Source: WRGT01 sp942493035 (GTDB lineage: Bacteria > Spirochaetota > UBA4802 > UBA5550). Taken from it: a stretch of 64,000 nucleotides of DNA. The notes below the pieces were generated by a model that worked only from the letters and a program-made list of their open reading frames with translations, was not told the DNA's origin and searched no databases. The DNA is taken from NCBI GenBank assembly GCA_942493035.1, contig OW818666.1, positions 1,302,001 through 1,366,000 on the forward strand, written 5' to 3'. Positions 27,490-36,397 of the stretch are shown in pieces. Positions within the stretch are counted from its first letter, which is position 1. Each line of letters opens with the position of its first letter. Position numbers and translations under genes: made by a program.

Positions 27490-27558
27490 AATATCTCCTA
27501 AACTTTTTTTGTAATAAAAAAAGCTCTATTCTCCCCGCCTCCGATGGCGGCGGGGAGA
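27490..27558 (+). repeat. Intergenic palindromic repeat, copy 2
   Basis: GC palindrome TCTCCCCGCCTCC (27530-27542), loop GAT, GGCGGCGGGGAGA (27546-27558) with one arm mismatch. It is preceded by AACTTTTTTTGTAATAAAAA and AAGCTCTATT, which match the left flank of the other copies. It lies between two forward genes. Confidence 0.7.
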
Positions 27559-27615
27559 AATCTCACCACTATTTTTTGAGTAGAAAAGTTTTTTCTTTGT
27601 TCCGGAGGTCAGAAA

Positions 27616-28044
27616 TTGAGTAATAAATTGTCATATTTAAGAAGAGCAAGAGGGATTAAGCAATATAATCTGGCCAGGACTCTGGAGGTTTCTCCTTCTT
27701 TTTTATGTAAAATTGAAAAGGGACTTCAGGAGCCTACTGACATTTTTAAAAATAAATGTGCTGCTTATTTTAATGAACAGGTTGAATCTATATTTCCCAT
27801 GGCGGACAATAAAAAGGAGATCGTTTTTTTAGAAACAGTTTCAAATAGTAATAACCTCTGGTCGGTGAGGCTGAAAAAGAATATTAAGCAGAATAAGCTG
27901 GCCGATCTTTTAGGGTGCTCTCCCTCTTATCTATCCAAAATTGAAAAAGGTCTTCAGGAACCTAACAGCACTTTTAAAAAAAAATGTGCAAAGATTTTAA
28001 AAATTAAAGAGTTGGAGCTTTTCCCGGAAAGTAAAACAGTTTAA
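27616..28044 (+). CDS. Small regulator with two tandem XRE-type helix-turn-helix domains
   Basis: 142 aa made of two similar halves. The first half contains LRRARGIKQYNLARTLEVSPSFLCKIEKGLQEP, the second VRLKKNIKQNKLADLLGCSPSYLSKIEKGLQEP; both continue with FKxKCA. Each is a Cro/CI-type HTH. An internal duplication of this kind lets one chain read a two-part operator. The start is TTG at 27616 with GGAGG 8-12 nt upstream. Its stop codon overlaps the start of the next gene (TAATG), so it is translationally coupled to a CNNM membrane protein. Confidence 0.85.
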   Translation: MSNKLSYLRRARGIKQYNLARTLEVSPSFLCKIEKGLQEPTDIFKNKCAAYFNEQVESIFPMADNKKEIVFLETVSNSNNLWSVRLKKNIKQNKLADLLGCSPSYLSKIEKGLQEPNSTFKKKCAKILKIKELELFPESKTV

Positions 28045-29303
28045 TGAACTATATTTTAATACATATAATAATCCTGCTTATTCTTTTATCATTATCCGCT
28101 TTTTTTTCAGGGACAGAAACAGCTCTGTTCTCATTAAAAAAAGCTGATCTTCACAGGTTCGATATTTCTAAAAAATCAAGAGAAAATGCTATAGCCCGTA
28201 CAATGAAAGATCCGGAAAAAATTCTTATTACTCTTCTTATCGGGAATCTTTTTGTAAATCTCTCGCTCACTGCAATTGCTACAAATTTTATGCTGAGTTA
28301 CTTCGGCCAATATGGTCACCTGATTACTATTGCTTTTGTAACTCCTTTAATTATTATACTATCCGAGATTACTCCTAAAATTATTGCTATAAAAAATTAC
28401 CATTCATTTAGTATGATCTTTTTCCCATATATCAATTTATTCCATAAACTGACAACTCCATTGAGATACTGCATACTTTTTTTTACAGGTATGCTTATTA
28501 AATTTCTTAATCTTAATCTTCAGCACAGCAATCTTACTGTGGACGAACTCGGTCATGTAATTTCAAGCGGAGAAAAGCAGGGACTGATAAATAAGCAGGA
28601 GAGTGAAATACTAAAAAATGTTCTCAGATTCAATAAGAAAGAAGCTTCAAATATTATGTATCCCCGAAATCAGGCAATTTTCATTGAATACGGTTCTTCT
28701 ATAGCAGAAGCGATGACGCTTATTTTAGATAATGAAATTGTAAGAATTCCGGTTTATAAAAATGATCTTGATAACATAATTGGTGTTATCGATTCAAGAG
28801 ATATGATCTCTTCATTTATCAGCAGTAAGAAAAAGAGTATAAATAAATTTATCCGGCCGGTTGACTTCTTTCCCTTTTCGAAAGATCTGAATGAACTTCT
28901 GAAAGATTTTCTAAAAAAGAAAATTCAGATTGCAATTATAGTTGATGAGTACGGCGGAACTGCCGGCGTTGCTACATTAAATTCTATCCTGTCAGCGCTA
29001 TTCGGTAAAGATTTCGGGAAATGGGAAAATTTTAAACGGGATATGGTTCGTAATCTTGGTGAGGGAAATTATATAGTTTACGGGGAGATGCAGCTGGATG
29101 AGTTTAATACTTTTTTTAATCTGAATCTTTACAGCAGTAATTCCGATACCATTGGCGGGTATATAATTGAAGAGCTCTCTTCAATACCGGAAAAAGGGAA
29201 CACTATTAGTATAGAAAACCTTGAATTGAAAATAAAAAGTGTTGTGAAAAGAACAATCAAGACAGTTGAAGTTAAATCATCGTATCCAGAGAGGTACAGA
29301 TGA
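28044..29303 (+). CDS. CNNM/CorC-type membrane protein with CBS domains (first of two)
   Basis: 419 aa. It has an N-terminal DUF21/CNNM membrane domain with about four helices (start FFSGTETALFSLKKADLHRF), a CBS pair with EASNIMYPRNQAIFIEYG and RIPVYKNDLDNIIGVIDSRDMI, the IVDEYGGTAGVATL stretch, and a C-terminal CorC/HlyC transporter-associated domain (YGEMQLDEFNTFFNL). Family members take part in Mg2+ (or Co2+) homeostasis. The substrate is not readable from sequence. It overlaps the second CNNM gene by 4 bp. Confidence 0.87.
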   Translation: MNYILIHIIILLILLSLSAFFSGTETALFSLKKADLHRFDISKKSRENAIARTMKDPEKILITLLIGNLFVNLSLTAIATNFMLSYFGQYGHLITIAFVTPLIIILSEITPKIIAIKNYHSFSMIFFPYINLFHKLTTPLRYCILFFTGMLIKFLNLNLQHSNLTVDELGHVISSGEKQGLINKQESEILKNVLRFNKKEASNIMYPRNQAIFIEYGSSIAEAMTLILDNEIVRIPVYKNDLDNIIGVIDSRDMISSFISSKKKSINKFIRPVDFFPFSKDLNELLKDFLKKKIQIAIIVDEYGGTAGVATLNSILSALFGKDFGKWENFKRDMVRNLGEGNYIVYGEMQLDEFNTFFNLNLYSSNSDTIGGYIIEELSSIPEKGNTISIENLELKIKSVVKRTIKTVEVKSSYPERYR

Positions 29304-30553
29304 TGTCTGAGTTTTTTATTTATCAACTTGTAATTATTTTCTTTACTGCTGCTTCTGCTTTCTTTTCAAGCATTGAGACGGCGATAATTTCATCACGTCG
29401 AATATCAATCGAAACATTGAGTAAACGTGGGGACAAAAGCGCAATTCGAAGTCTTTATATTCTCGATAATCTTGAAGATGCAATTGGAATGGTGCTTATA
29501 GGGAATAATATATCAAATATAGCCGCAACTGCTTTTATCACATATGTAGTGACAAAAGTTTTTGCATATAATGATACACAGCTTCTTATGGTTACAATTG
29601 TACAAACAATGTTTTTTCTTTTATTCTGCGAAATAGGCCCCAAAGTCGTATCGAAAGGTAATGCTGAAACTTTTTTAAGATGGTTTTCTATCCCGATTCT
29701 TTTTTTAATGAAATTTTTTAATCCGCTTATCCGCCTCGCTCTTTTCTTTTCCGAAACTATAACCGGGATGTTTAATATTGAATCAGGTGAAGTCTCACCT
29801 ATAAAAAGCCGTGATGATATAGCGACTTTTATTTCAATCGGACGTAAAGAGGGAATAATCGATGAAGAGAAAAATATATATCTTTCAGAGATTCTCTCTT
29901 TTAAAAATGCACACGCATATGAAATAATGATTCCTGCTGTGGATATAATATCTGTTGATATAAATGAATCTTATAAAAATATTATTGCAGTGATCGAAAA
30001 GACCAGATTTTCAAGACTTCCTGTATATAAAACAAAAGACGACAATTTTATCGGATATATTTATTACAGAGATCTTTTAAAAAATCCAAACAGCAAAATT
30101 GATGATATTATTATTGAACCGGTGTTTATTCCTGAAACTAAAAATGTTTTTGAAATCTATAACAAAATGCAGAAAGAGAGAAATCCTCTTCTATTTGTTA
30201 TTGATGAATATGGCAATACTTCCGGAATGCTTACTTTTGAGGATATTGCTGAAGAGATTGTCGGAGAGATCCAGACAGATGACCATCCATCTGAAAAAAT
30301 AATAACAAAGATTACTGAAAAAAAATATCTGTTGAGCGGCAGGCTTGATATAGATTATTTTCAGAGATATTTTAATATTGCAATTAACAAACGGCACTTT
30401 GAAACTCTAGGCGGTTTTATAATGAGTTTAAAAGGTGATATACCTGTGAAAGGTGATCATATAAAATTCAGGGAATATGAATTTATAATCGAAGAAACAG
30501 GTCTGCGTACCGTCGAAAAGGTATTATTTATTCTTCCCAGGAATGTAAAGTAG
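29300..30553 (+). CDS. CNNM/CorC-type membrane protein with CBS domains (second of two)
   Basis: 417 aa with the same architecture as the preceding gene: membrane domain starting FFSSIETAIISSRRISIETL, CBS pair (HAYEIMIPAVDIISVDI, FSRLPVYKTKDDNFIGYIYYRDLL), VIDEYGNTSGMLTFEDIAEEIVGEI and a CorC/HlyC C-terminus. This copy keeps the canonical TFEDIAEEIVGEI motif that the first lacks (it has TLNSILSALFGKD), so the two have diverged and may work as a heterodimer. The start overlaps the upstream gene by 4 bp. The gene converges on the HIT gene with a 2-bp gap. Confidence 0.87.
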   Translation: MMSEFFIYQLVIIFFTAASAFFSSIETAIISSRRISIETLSKRGDKSAIRSLYILDNLEDAIGMVLIGNNISNIAATAFITYVVTKVFAYNDTQLLMVTIVQTMFFLLFCEIGPKVVSKGNAETFLRWFSIPILFLMKFFNPLIRLALFFSETITGMFNIESGEVSPIKSRDDIATFISIGRKEGIIDEEKNIYLSEILSFKNAHAYEIMIPAVDIISVDINESYKNIIAVIEKTRFSRLPVYKTKDDNFIGYIYYRDLLKNPNSKIDDIIIEPVFIPETKNVFEIYNKMQKERNPLLFVIDEYGNTSGMLTFEDIAEEIVGEIQTDDHPSEKIITKITEKKYLLSGRLDIDYFQRYFNIAINKRHFETLGGFIMSLKGDIPVKGDHIKFREYEFIIEETGLRTVEKVLFILPRNVK

Positions 30554-30555
30554 TA

Positions 30556-30903
30556 TTACCGGACCAGCATCGGACCTAAATTTTCTTTTCCGCCGAGTAA
30601 ATGCATATGCAGATGAAAAACCTCCTGACCTGCAGCTTTCCCGTTATTAATTATTATTCGATACCCGTATTCCTTTAGATTTTTTATTTCTGCTATTTCT
30701 TTTGCTGCTTTAAACATAGCCGCAGAAATATCTGCATCATTATCTGAAACGCCATCGATTGATTCTATATGTTTTTTGGGTATTATCAGAATATGTTCAG
30801 GTGTAATAGGGTTGATATCGCTGAATGCCAGAACTTTATCATTTTCATACACAATTTTTGCAGGAATCTCTTTCGCTACAATTTTACAGAATATACAGCT
30901 CAT
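30556..30903 (-). CDS. HIT-family nucleotide hydrolase (HinT-like)
   Basis: 115 aa from the chosen start MSCIFCKIVAKEIPAK. It contains SDINPITPEHILIIPKKHI and the histidine triad HLHMHLLGG (H-x-H-x-H) near the C-terminus. HinT-type enzymes hydrolyse adenosine phosphoramidates. The frame opens five residues earlier (30918), but GGAG lies 9 nt before ATG 30903 and the N-terminus then fits the family. The first Cys pair CIFC is typical. It is a single-gene unit followed downstream by the convergent CNNM pair. Confidence 0.92.
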   Translation of the reverse strand: MSCIFCKIVAKEIPAKIVYENDKVLAFSDINPITPEHILIIPKKHIESIDGVSDNDADISAAMFKAAKEIAEIKNLKEYGYRIIINNGKAAGQEVFHLHMHLLGGKENLGPMLVR

Positions 30904-30929
30904 GTAAGCACACTCCATGTTAAAATTTA

Positions 30930-31098
30930 TTAAGGGCAGTTCTATTAACTCAATCTTTACAGGGTAAAAGGCCAGCTTTTTTCGACTTCCTGTCGTTGCT
31001 GGCAGGAGAACGTCGTGTTCGCTCGGGCGGTAGCCCCTTTATTAGCCCCGCAGGGCTCCCTGCGGTTCCAGAAACGGAGTTTTTGGAACCGCCCTTAA
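30930..31098. repeat. GC-rich intergenic element bounded by short inverted repeats
   Basis: TTAAGGGC (30930-30937) and GCCCTTAA (31091-31098) bound about 170 bp. The interior has ACAGGGTAAAAGG (also seen in variant form near 9350 and 61468) and several GC hairpins such as GCCCCGCAGGGC. The right end overlaps the stop codon of the neighbouring lipoprotein gene. It is not coding. It looks like a small mobile or palindromic repeat. Confidence 0.45.
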
Positions 31099-31727
31099 AT
31101 TATATTCGAGTCATCTGGTACCGGTGTTTTATCCGGATTTGATTTAGAATCGATAACTCCGGGCAACGGTGAAATTTTGTCATAGTTCTTTTCTTCATAT
31201 TCCTTCAGGCTATGCTCTCCTGATTGGAAGTGTTTTTTAAGATTATTTAAGATATATTCTATCGAGTTTATTTCAGTATTGAACAGTTTTAATGTTGAGT
31301 TTTCACTGTAAATACCAAGTTTAAATTTCATTAGACCGGCATCAAAATAATCCTGTTCGAATATTAAAGTAATTCTGTTTTTCTCTTTATCCGCCTTATG
31401 CCATGTCTGTTTTGCAATCCTTAAGGTACCATCCTGTTTGAGAAGAGCACCATCACCAGATTGAACAAATTCAGCATAATCGCTCATATCAATGACTATG
31501 TTATACTCCTCTGCGAGCATAAACATTATTTTTTTAACAGGGAACTGTTTAAAAAAAATTATCGCGCTTTCTTTCGTCTGACCGGGGAGTATATACTGGA
31601 ATTCGGTCAGGTAGAATTTTTTATCAGGAAGATTACTGATATTTTCCTTTGTATTTAAAAAACAACCTGTACTGAAATACAAAGAAATAAGAATAATTGA
31701 TAGATATTTGATAAATTCAGTTTTCAT
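31095..31727 (-). CDS. Lipoprotein of unknown function
   Basis: 210 aa. Signal peptide with lipobox FSTGC gives Cys22; the mature protein is hydrophilic. The central part shows alternating strands (KFYLTEFQYILPGQTKESAIIFFKQFPVKKIMFMLAEEYNIVIDM). The tail (from about 185) is Pro/Asp-rich and disordered. No family recognised. It is 7 nt downstream of the TraB-family gene on the same strand, so the two are co-transcribed. Its final codons lie in a repeat element, which may have added the present C-terminus. Confidence 0.65.
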   Translation of the reverse strand: MKTEFIKYLSIILISLYFSTGCFLNTKENISNLPDKKFYLTEFQYILPGQTKESAIIFFKQFPVKKIMFMLAEEYNIVIDMSDYAEFVQSGDGALLKQDGTLRIAKQTWHKADKEKNRITLIFEQDYFDAGLMKFKLGIYSENSTLKLFNTEINSIEYILNNLKKHFQSGEHSLKEYEEKNYDKISPLPGVIDSKSNPDKTPVPDDSNII

Positions 31728-31734
31728 ATTATAA

Positions 31735-32928
31735 TCACCAGAAAAATTTTATTAAGACAGGGAGAGCAATAAATGTTCCTATAGATGAACCAATAGAAGT
31801 AAATAGAAAAACAAGGAATATTTTTGTAATTCTATTCCGCCACCAATCTGTTATTTTTAATGAATCTCCATTCAGCTGTTCAAAATCTTTTATTCTGGGT
31901 TTAACCAGAATAGCCTGAACAAGAGCCGTAACCATTCCTGCACCGATAGTCGGATTAAGACTTGTTATTGGTGATGCAATAAAAGCTGCAATGATTGTAA
32001 CCGGATGTGCTAATGATAAGACTGCACCAATAACTGTTAAAACTCCATGCGCCATGATCCAGATAAAAATAAACTCCTTTGCAACACTCTCTTTTCCGAA
32101 GAAGAAACCTGCTGAAAAAAACAGTATAATAAGGAAGGGGATTGTCCATGGGAGTATTTTACCGGTGAAATTTTTTGGAGGAATAAAATCAATCAGGTTC
32201 TTTACTTCATCAGTGATCGAAGTTTTTATATTTTCAAGGATTCCCGGAACATGCCCGGCACCAACCACTGCGATGGTAACTTTACCCGATTTCTGCTGAA
32301 TTCCATATGTAAGGTATAAATCTCGCTCATCTATAAGGACTTTTTTTGCCTGAGGCAACTCCTTCGAAAATGATTCAACAAGCGAGTCGATTGCATCCTT
32401 CTTTTTGAGATCTTCGATATTGAGATTTTCGAACTCCTCAGATTCTGTGAATAATAAACTTCCGAAAAATTTAAATTTATCTTTAAAAGGCGTTAAGCGC
32501 CATGCTCTTTTCAGGGTTATTCCGATATTCCGGTCAATGAGTTCAAGTTTATAGCCGTTAGTATCTGCAAGATTTATTGCTCTGATAAATTCTTCGCCGG
32601 GCCTGCTTCCGGTCTTTTCAGAAATCTTTTTCTGAAAAGAGGAGAGTAAAAATTGTCCGATGAAGAAAAATAACTGCTTATTTTTAATAATCTGAAAAAT
32701 ATCCAGATCCTCATACTTTTTTTCCTGAGTTATACTCTGGAACCGCTGTTCATCCAGTTCAATACATACAGTATCCGGTTTGATTTCATTAATCTTATCT
32801 TCCACTAATTGCGCAGAATTTTCAGAAACATGAGCTGTTCCTATAAGATAAACTGTGTTTCCTGTGCTGAAAATGATTTTATGGACATTATTTTCGATCT
32901 CTTTTATGTCCGGTTTAATATAATTCAT
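31735..32928 (-). CDS. TraB/PrgY-family membrane protein
   Basis: 397 aa. The TraB domain (about 1-240) shows VYLIGTAHVSENSAQLVEDKINEIKPDTVCIELDEQRFQSI, then LIDERDLYLTYGIQ and VGAGHVPGI, the conserved Gly-Thr-Ala-His and Glu-Leu-Asp positions of the family. The C-terminal 150 residues hold about four membrane helices. The family includes PrgY, thought to degrade or sequester peptide pheromones, and mitochondrial homologues. The enzymatic role in bacteria is unsettled. It is the first gene of a two-gene unit with the lipoprotein gene. Confidence 0.87.
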   Translation of the reverse strand: MNYIKPDIKEIENNVHKIIFSTGNTVYLIGTAHVSENSAQLVEDKINEIKPDTVCIELDEQRFQSITQEKKYEDLDIFQIIKNKQLFFFIGQFLLSSFQKKISEKTGSRPGEEFIRAINLADTNGYKLELIDRNIGITLKRAWRLTPFKDKFKFFGSLLFTESEEFENLNIEDLKKKDAIDSLVESFSKELPQAKKVLIDERDLYLTYGIQQKSGKVTIAVVGAGHVPGILENIKTSITDEVKNLIDFIPPKNFTGKILPWTIPFLIILFFSAGFFFGKESVAKEFIFIWIMAHGVLTVIGAVLSLAHPVTIIAAFIASPITSLNPTIGAGMVTALVQAILVKPRIKDFEQLNGDSLKITDWWRNRITKIFLVFLFTSIGSSIGTFIALPVLIKFFW

Positions 32929-32959
32929 TTATACCCTTGTTTACTTTTTTAATATTTTT

Positions 32960-33031
32960 CAGTATTTATTTCCTAACTTTTCTAAAGTAAAAAAGCTCTA
33001 TTATCCCCGCCGCCGAAGGCGGCGGGGATAT
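32960..33031 (+). repeat. Intergenic palindromic repeat, copy 3
   Basis: Left flank CAGTATTTATTTCCTAAC and AAAAAAGCTCTATT, then perfect 13-bp arms: TATCCCCGCCGCC (33002-33014), loop GAA, GGCGGCGGGGATA (33018-33030). Confidence 0.8.
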
Positions 33032-33127
33032 ATAATTTTACTGATTTTTATTATTGAAATTTCTATGATTTATGGCAATAGAAAAATATATTTTTCAATC
33101 TGTTTTGAAGTAACTGTTCAAAATCTG

Positions 33128-33154
33128 TTTCCCCGCGCCGTAGGCGCGGGGAAA
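33128..33154 (+). repeat. Related GC palindrome
   Basis: TTTCCCCGCGCC (33128-33139), loop GTA, GGCGCGGGGAAA (33143-33154), a perfect 12-bp stem. GTAACT (about 33110) and AGTTAC (about 33160) form an outer pair. It has the same design as the family repeats but a different core, and the AT-rich left flank is missing. Confidence 0.6.
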
Positions 33155-33310
33155 CCCATAGTTACCTGAGATTTATGAGCTGTTAGGTTTTGAAATGACA
33201 GCGATTTCATTTTTTTCTATATCCGATCATTCATATGAATAAAGAACTTTACATATAATTTTCATTCTGAATATTTTATAACTATAAATTTTACATATCC
33301 GGAGTTAAAA

Positions 33311-33685
33311 ATGGGAATTGATAAAGTATTTACCAATAATTATGATTCAACAAATAATATTCTTATAGGTAAAATTGAACTGCAGTCAATGGAAAAAGAT
33401 GATGCTAAATCAATTTATGATTTAACTGTTGAAGGACTTGAACAATATTCCGAATATAGTGATTACATTCTTGATGCATCTAAAGTAATCGATGTTACTG
33501 CCGCATCGTTCGGATACTTAATGAAAGCCCTCGGGACAGTTAAAAAAACTGCCGGCTATATGATTCTTATATTGACAGAAGATGTATTACAGAAATTTAT
33601 GATCACTAATCCTGAAATGTTTGATTTTTACGCTGTTTTTTTTAATGTGGATGATGCTGTTAAATATATTAAATCCAAAAGATAA
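33311..33685 (+). CDS. STAS-like small protein
   Basis: 124 aa with no signal or membrane segment. The pattern ILIGKIELQSMEKDDAKSIYDL, then YSDYILDASKVIDVTAASFGYLMKALGTVKKTAGYMILILTEDVLQKFM, fits the STAS fold of anti-anti-sigma factors. The Ser in VTAASFGYLMKA sits where phosphorylated Ser of SpoIIAA-type proteins would be. The gene is first in a run with an HD-domain protein (3-nt gap) and a radical-SAM protein. A SpoIIE-type phosphatase that could act on it is encoded at 21046. Confidence 0.7.
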   Translation: MGIDKVFTNNYDSTNNILIGKIELQSMEKDDAKSIYDLTVEGLEQYSEYSDYILDASKVIDVTAASFGYLMKALGTVKKTAGYMILILTEDVLQKFMITNPEMFDFYAVFFNVDDAVKYIKSKR

Positions 33686-33688
33686 TAA

Positions 33689-35077
33689 ATGGTTAATCAG
33701 AATAAATACATAATAATAAGTCTAAATGAATTAAAACTGAACATTAGTCTGATAAAAAATAATAATATACCTGTCTGGAGAAAAAATAAATCCGGACAGA
33801 CTGTAATTGTACCGCTCGAAAAACTGGAACAGTTTCTGGGTGACAATGAAAATAGTGATATCATTTTTTTTATAACTGAAGAATGGGAATCAATAATCAG
33901 TTTAGATGATTCTGATGCAGTAAAAAGAAGAATTATCAGTCAGAATAGATTATCTCCCACTGGCGCTGAGTTCTATAATCAAAAACGTTTAGAATTTCAA
34001 AACATGACACCAACGCAGAGAGACATAAAATATCAATCGGTACTTTTTTCACTTCAGAATATTGAGTCATCAAATAATGGAATAAGTGAAGATATTCTTG
34101 TTAATCTTATCGAAGCTGTTTCTGACGCCTTTGTTCTCAATAAGGCCACTTTTGAAGAAAACTACGAAGATAATTCAAGTATCTCTTCTGATCATATTAA
34201 GACTATGGCAAAAAATACGACTTCACTTGTACAGAGCATTATGGGTATTTTTAAGAATAATAGTGCTACCAATAATTTTATTAATATGCTCGGAGAGAAG
34301 TCAACGGGTTCAACTCTTGATCATATGAATTCAGTTTTTCTGATATATCTGCCTCTCTGCTATTTTTATAATTCATACTTTGCAAAAGGTAAAATTGCCC
34401 GAATCAGATCTGAATATAAAACAAAATATTATAAGTATTATCAGAAGCTTCTTCCCGGTAATCCTCCAGAAAGTCTTGAAGATGTATTTAATGGAGGTAT
34501 GAGGGAGATTCCTATGGATAAACTTCTTCAATTCAGCATTGGAGCACTTCTACATGATATCGGGAAAATTGATAATATCGATTATTTTGAAGGGGAAGGC
34601 GCCTACGATAGAAAAATTATCATGAAACATGCTCCAATCAGTTATAACATGATTGTAAAAACCAGGGAATTTGATTCCGAGGTTGCATTGCTTGCAGCTC
34701 TTCATCATGAATATTATAATGATGCTGCCGGGTATGGAATTTCAAAAATACTATTCCCTGAAAATTCCAGAAAATATAAAACTCATCAATATTGTCTTAC
34801 ATATGATATTTCAGATATAAAAAATGGAAAAGCTCTTGCCTACGTCCCGATAAAACTACTTGAAATAGTCGATGTTTTTGATGCTCTGACCGATAAAACC
34901 CGGAGATATCGGGATAAGGAATTTACTATTGATGAAGCTCTTGAAATTATGAAAACCGATTTCATAGATAAGAGCCTTAAAATAGATCCGATCCTTTTTA
35001 CTGTTTTTCTTGATTATATAAACAGCCACTCAGTACTGAAAGACAAGACATTACTACAACGAATTATGATTAAATAA
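33689..35077 (+). CDS. HD-domain phosphohydrolase, degenerate HD-GYP type
   Basis: 462 aa. The N-terminal 220 residues are of unknown type. The C-terminal half carries the HD-GYP layout: LLHDIGKID (HD and following Lys), MKHAPISYNMI, AALHHEYYNDAAGYG and KLLEIVDVFDALTDKTRRYRDKEFTIDEAL. The GYP triplet reads GYG, so the Pro that defines cyclic-di-GMP phosphodiesterases is missing; activity on c-di-GMP is therefore uncertain. It follows a STAS-like gene by 3 nt, and the spore-photoproduct-lyase-like gene follows 17 nt later, so all three form one unit. Confidence 0.75.
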   Translation: MVNQNKYIIISLNELKLNISLIKNNNIPVWRKNKSGQTVIVPLEKLEQFLGDNENSDIIFFITEEWESIISLDDSDAVKRRIISQNRLSPTGAEFYNQKRLEFQNMTPTQRDIKYQSVLFSLQNIESSNNGISEDILVNLIEAVSDAFVLNKATFEENYEDNSSISSDHIKTMAKNTTSLVQSIMGIFKNNSATNNFINMLGEKSTGSTLDHMNSVFLIYLPLCYFYNSYFAKGKIARIRSEYKTKYYKYYQKLLPGNPPESLEDVFNGGMREIPMDKLLQFSIGALLHDIGKIDNIDYFEGEGAYDRKIIMKHAPISYNMIVKTREFDSEVALLAALHHEYYNDAAGYGISKILFPENSRKYKTHQYCLTYDISDIKNGKALAYVPIKLLEIVDVFDALTDKTRRYRDKEFTIDEALEIMKTDFIDKSLKIDPILFTVFLDYINSHSVLKDKTLLQRIMIK

Positions 35078-35094
35078 GTCCCAGGAAAAAACAT

Positions 35095-36207
35095 TTGAAC
35101 AGTTTTAATTCAATAAAAGCAGTACTCTACAAGAGAGAAGATTTAAAATATCAAATGGCTTCTGATATTATAAAACACGCTGAAAATAACAATAAACAGA
35201 TTGTTGAATATATCAGTGAGGATGACCTCTCATTAAAAATTGATGAATTAAAAAAAACATATAATTCAAAAGAGGTTTTAATTCTGAAGGAGTTTATGGG
35301 GAGAAAATTCCAGAAATGCCCCGGATCTCCGAATGTTATCTGCTGCAATTATTATCTTCTTAACACATGCTTCAACTGTCTATTTAACTGCACTTATTGT
35401 TTTTTAAATTCATATTTAAACTCATACGGGATAGTACAGTTTTTAAATCTTGGTGATCTTGCAGATATGATTAGAGTCCATTGCGAAGGCGTCGATCATG
35501 CCGTAAGAGTAGGGACTGGTGAGTTTACCGATTCATTAATGTTTGATGAAGTAACTTCTATATCGCAGGAACTGATTGAGCTGACTTCCTCCATTCCGAA
35601 TCTGTTTCTTGAGTTTAAAACAAAATCATCGAACGTAGATCATCTTAAAAATATCAAAAACAAAGGGAATGCTGTCCTTGCATGGAGTGTTAATACACAA
35701 CAAAACATCGATCTGTACGAGGATGGTGCATCAGAATTGATTCAGCGACTCGATGCCGCAGCTAAAGCCCAGTCGTGGGGATACCATACGGCGTTTCATT
35801 TTGATCCGATAATAAAATATGATAATTTCATAGAAGAGTATTATAAAGTAATTGAGCTTATGGCGGAAAAACTCGATCCCTCAAAAATCATATGGATATC
35901 GCTTGGATGTTTCAGGTATAGCCCTGGTTTTAAAGATATAATAAAAAATTCGTTCCCGGAAGAGAAGCTTACTGTTGAGGAGATGTTTCCCGGTTGTGAC
36001 GGGAAGTTACGGTATCTGGCTCCGGAGAGGGTTGAAATCTTCAAAAAATTTAAAGATAAAATTGAGTTTCATTTTCCCGGTGTTTTTCTGTATCTATGTA
36101 TGGAAGACAGCGAAATATGGTACAAGGTTTTCGACAGAGAGTATACTGTATCAGAGGATCTGGAGAATGATTTTAATCAATATTTACTCGAAAATTACAT
36201 GAAATAA
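35095..36207 (+). CDS. Radical-SAM protein of the spore photoproduct lyase family
   Basis: 370 aa. Cysteine motif CLFNCTYC (CX3CX2C) lies near residue 98, preceded by CPGSPNVICCNYYLLNTCFN, as in SplB-family enzymes, which reverse the spore photoproduct thymine dimer using S-adenosylmethionine. Further family stretches are VRVGTGEFTDSL, LFLEFKTKS, VLAWSVNT and HFDPII. Nothing in the window suggests sporulation, so it is probably a SplB paralogue with another role. Start is TTG at 35095 with CAGGA upstream; no ATG fits the N-terminus. Third gene of the STAS-HD unit. Confidence 0.85.
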   Translation: MNSFNSIKAVLYKREDLKYQMASDIIKHAENNNKQIVEYISEDDLSLKIDELKKTYNSKEVLILKEFMGRKFQKCPGSPNVICCNYYLLNTCFNCLFNCTYCFLNSYLNSYGIVQFLNLGDLADMIRVHCEGVDHAVRVGTGEFTDSLMFDEVTSISQELIELTSSIPNLFLEFKTKSSNVDHLKNIKNKGNAVLAWSVNTQQNIDLYEDGASELIQRLDAAAKAQSWGYHTAFHFDPIIKYDNFIEEYYKVIELMAEKLDPSKIIWISLGCFRYSPGFKDIIKNSFPEEKLTVEEMFPGCDGKLRYLAPERVEIFKKFKDKIEFHFPGVFLYLCMEDSEIWYKVFDREYTVSEDLENDFNQYLLENYMK

Positions 36208-36397
36208 TCTTTACTTTAAAAATCAGAATCTCTATATGGATAAATAAGCAGTTCAAAAAATTATACACTGATATGGTTTCTGCTTAAAAAACTCCGGGTA
36301 TTATGTTTTCCTCCGTGCCGCTGATGTGCCGAAGATGAATTTCAAAACCGGTTTTATAAACAGTTGCTGTATATGTTATTGTCGGGAGAGTTAACGC

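Larger units (their letters stand above)
32929..33310. other. Divergent intergenic region with two GC palindromes
   Basis: A 382-bp gap between TraB (reverse) and the STAS gene (forward). It holds a full-length family repeat (32960-33031) and a second palindrome of related type (33128-33154), listed separately. The rest is AT-rich and must carry both promoters; I cannot place either with confidence. Confidence 0.6.
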
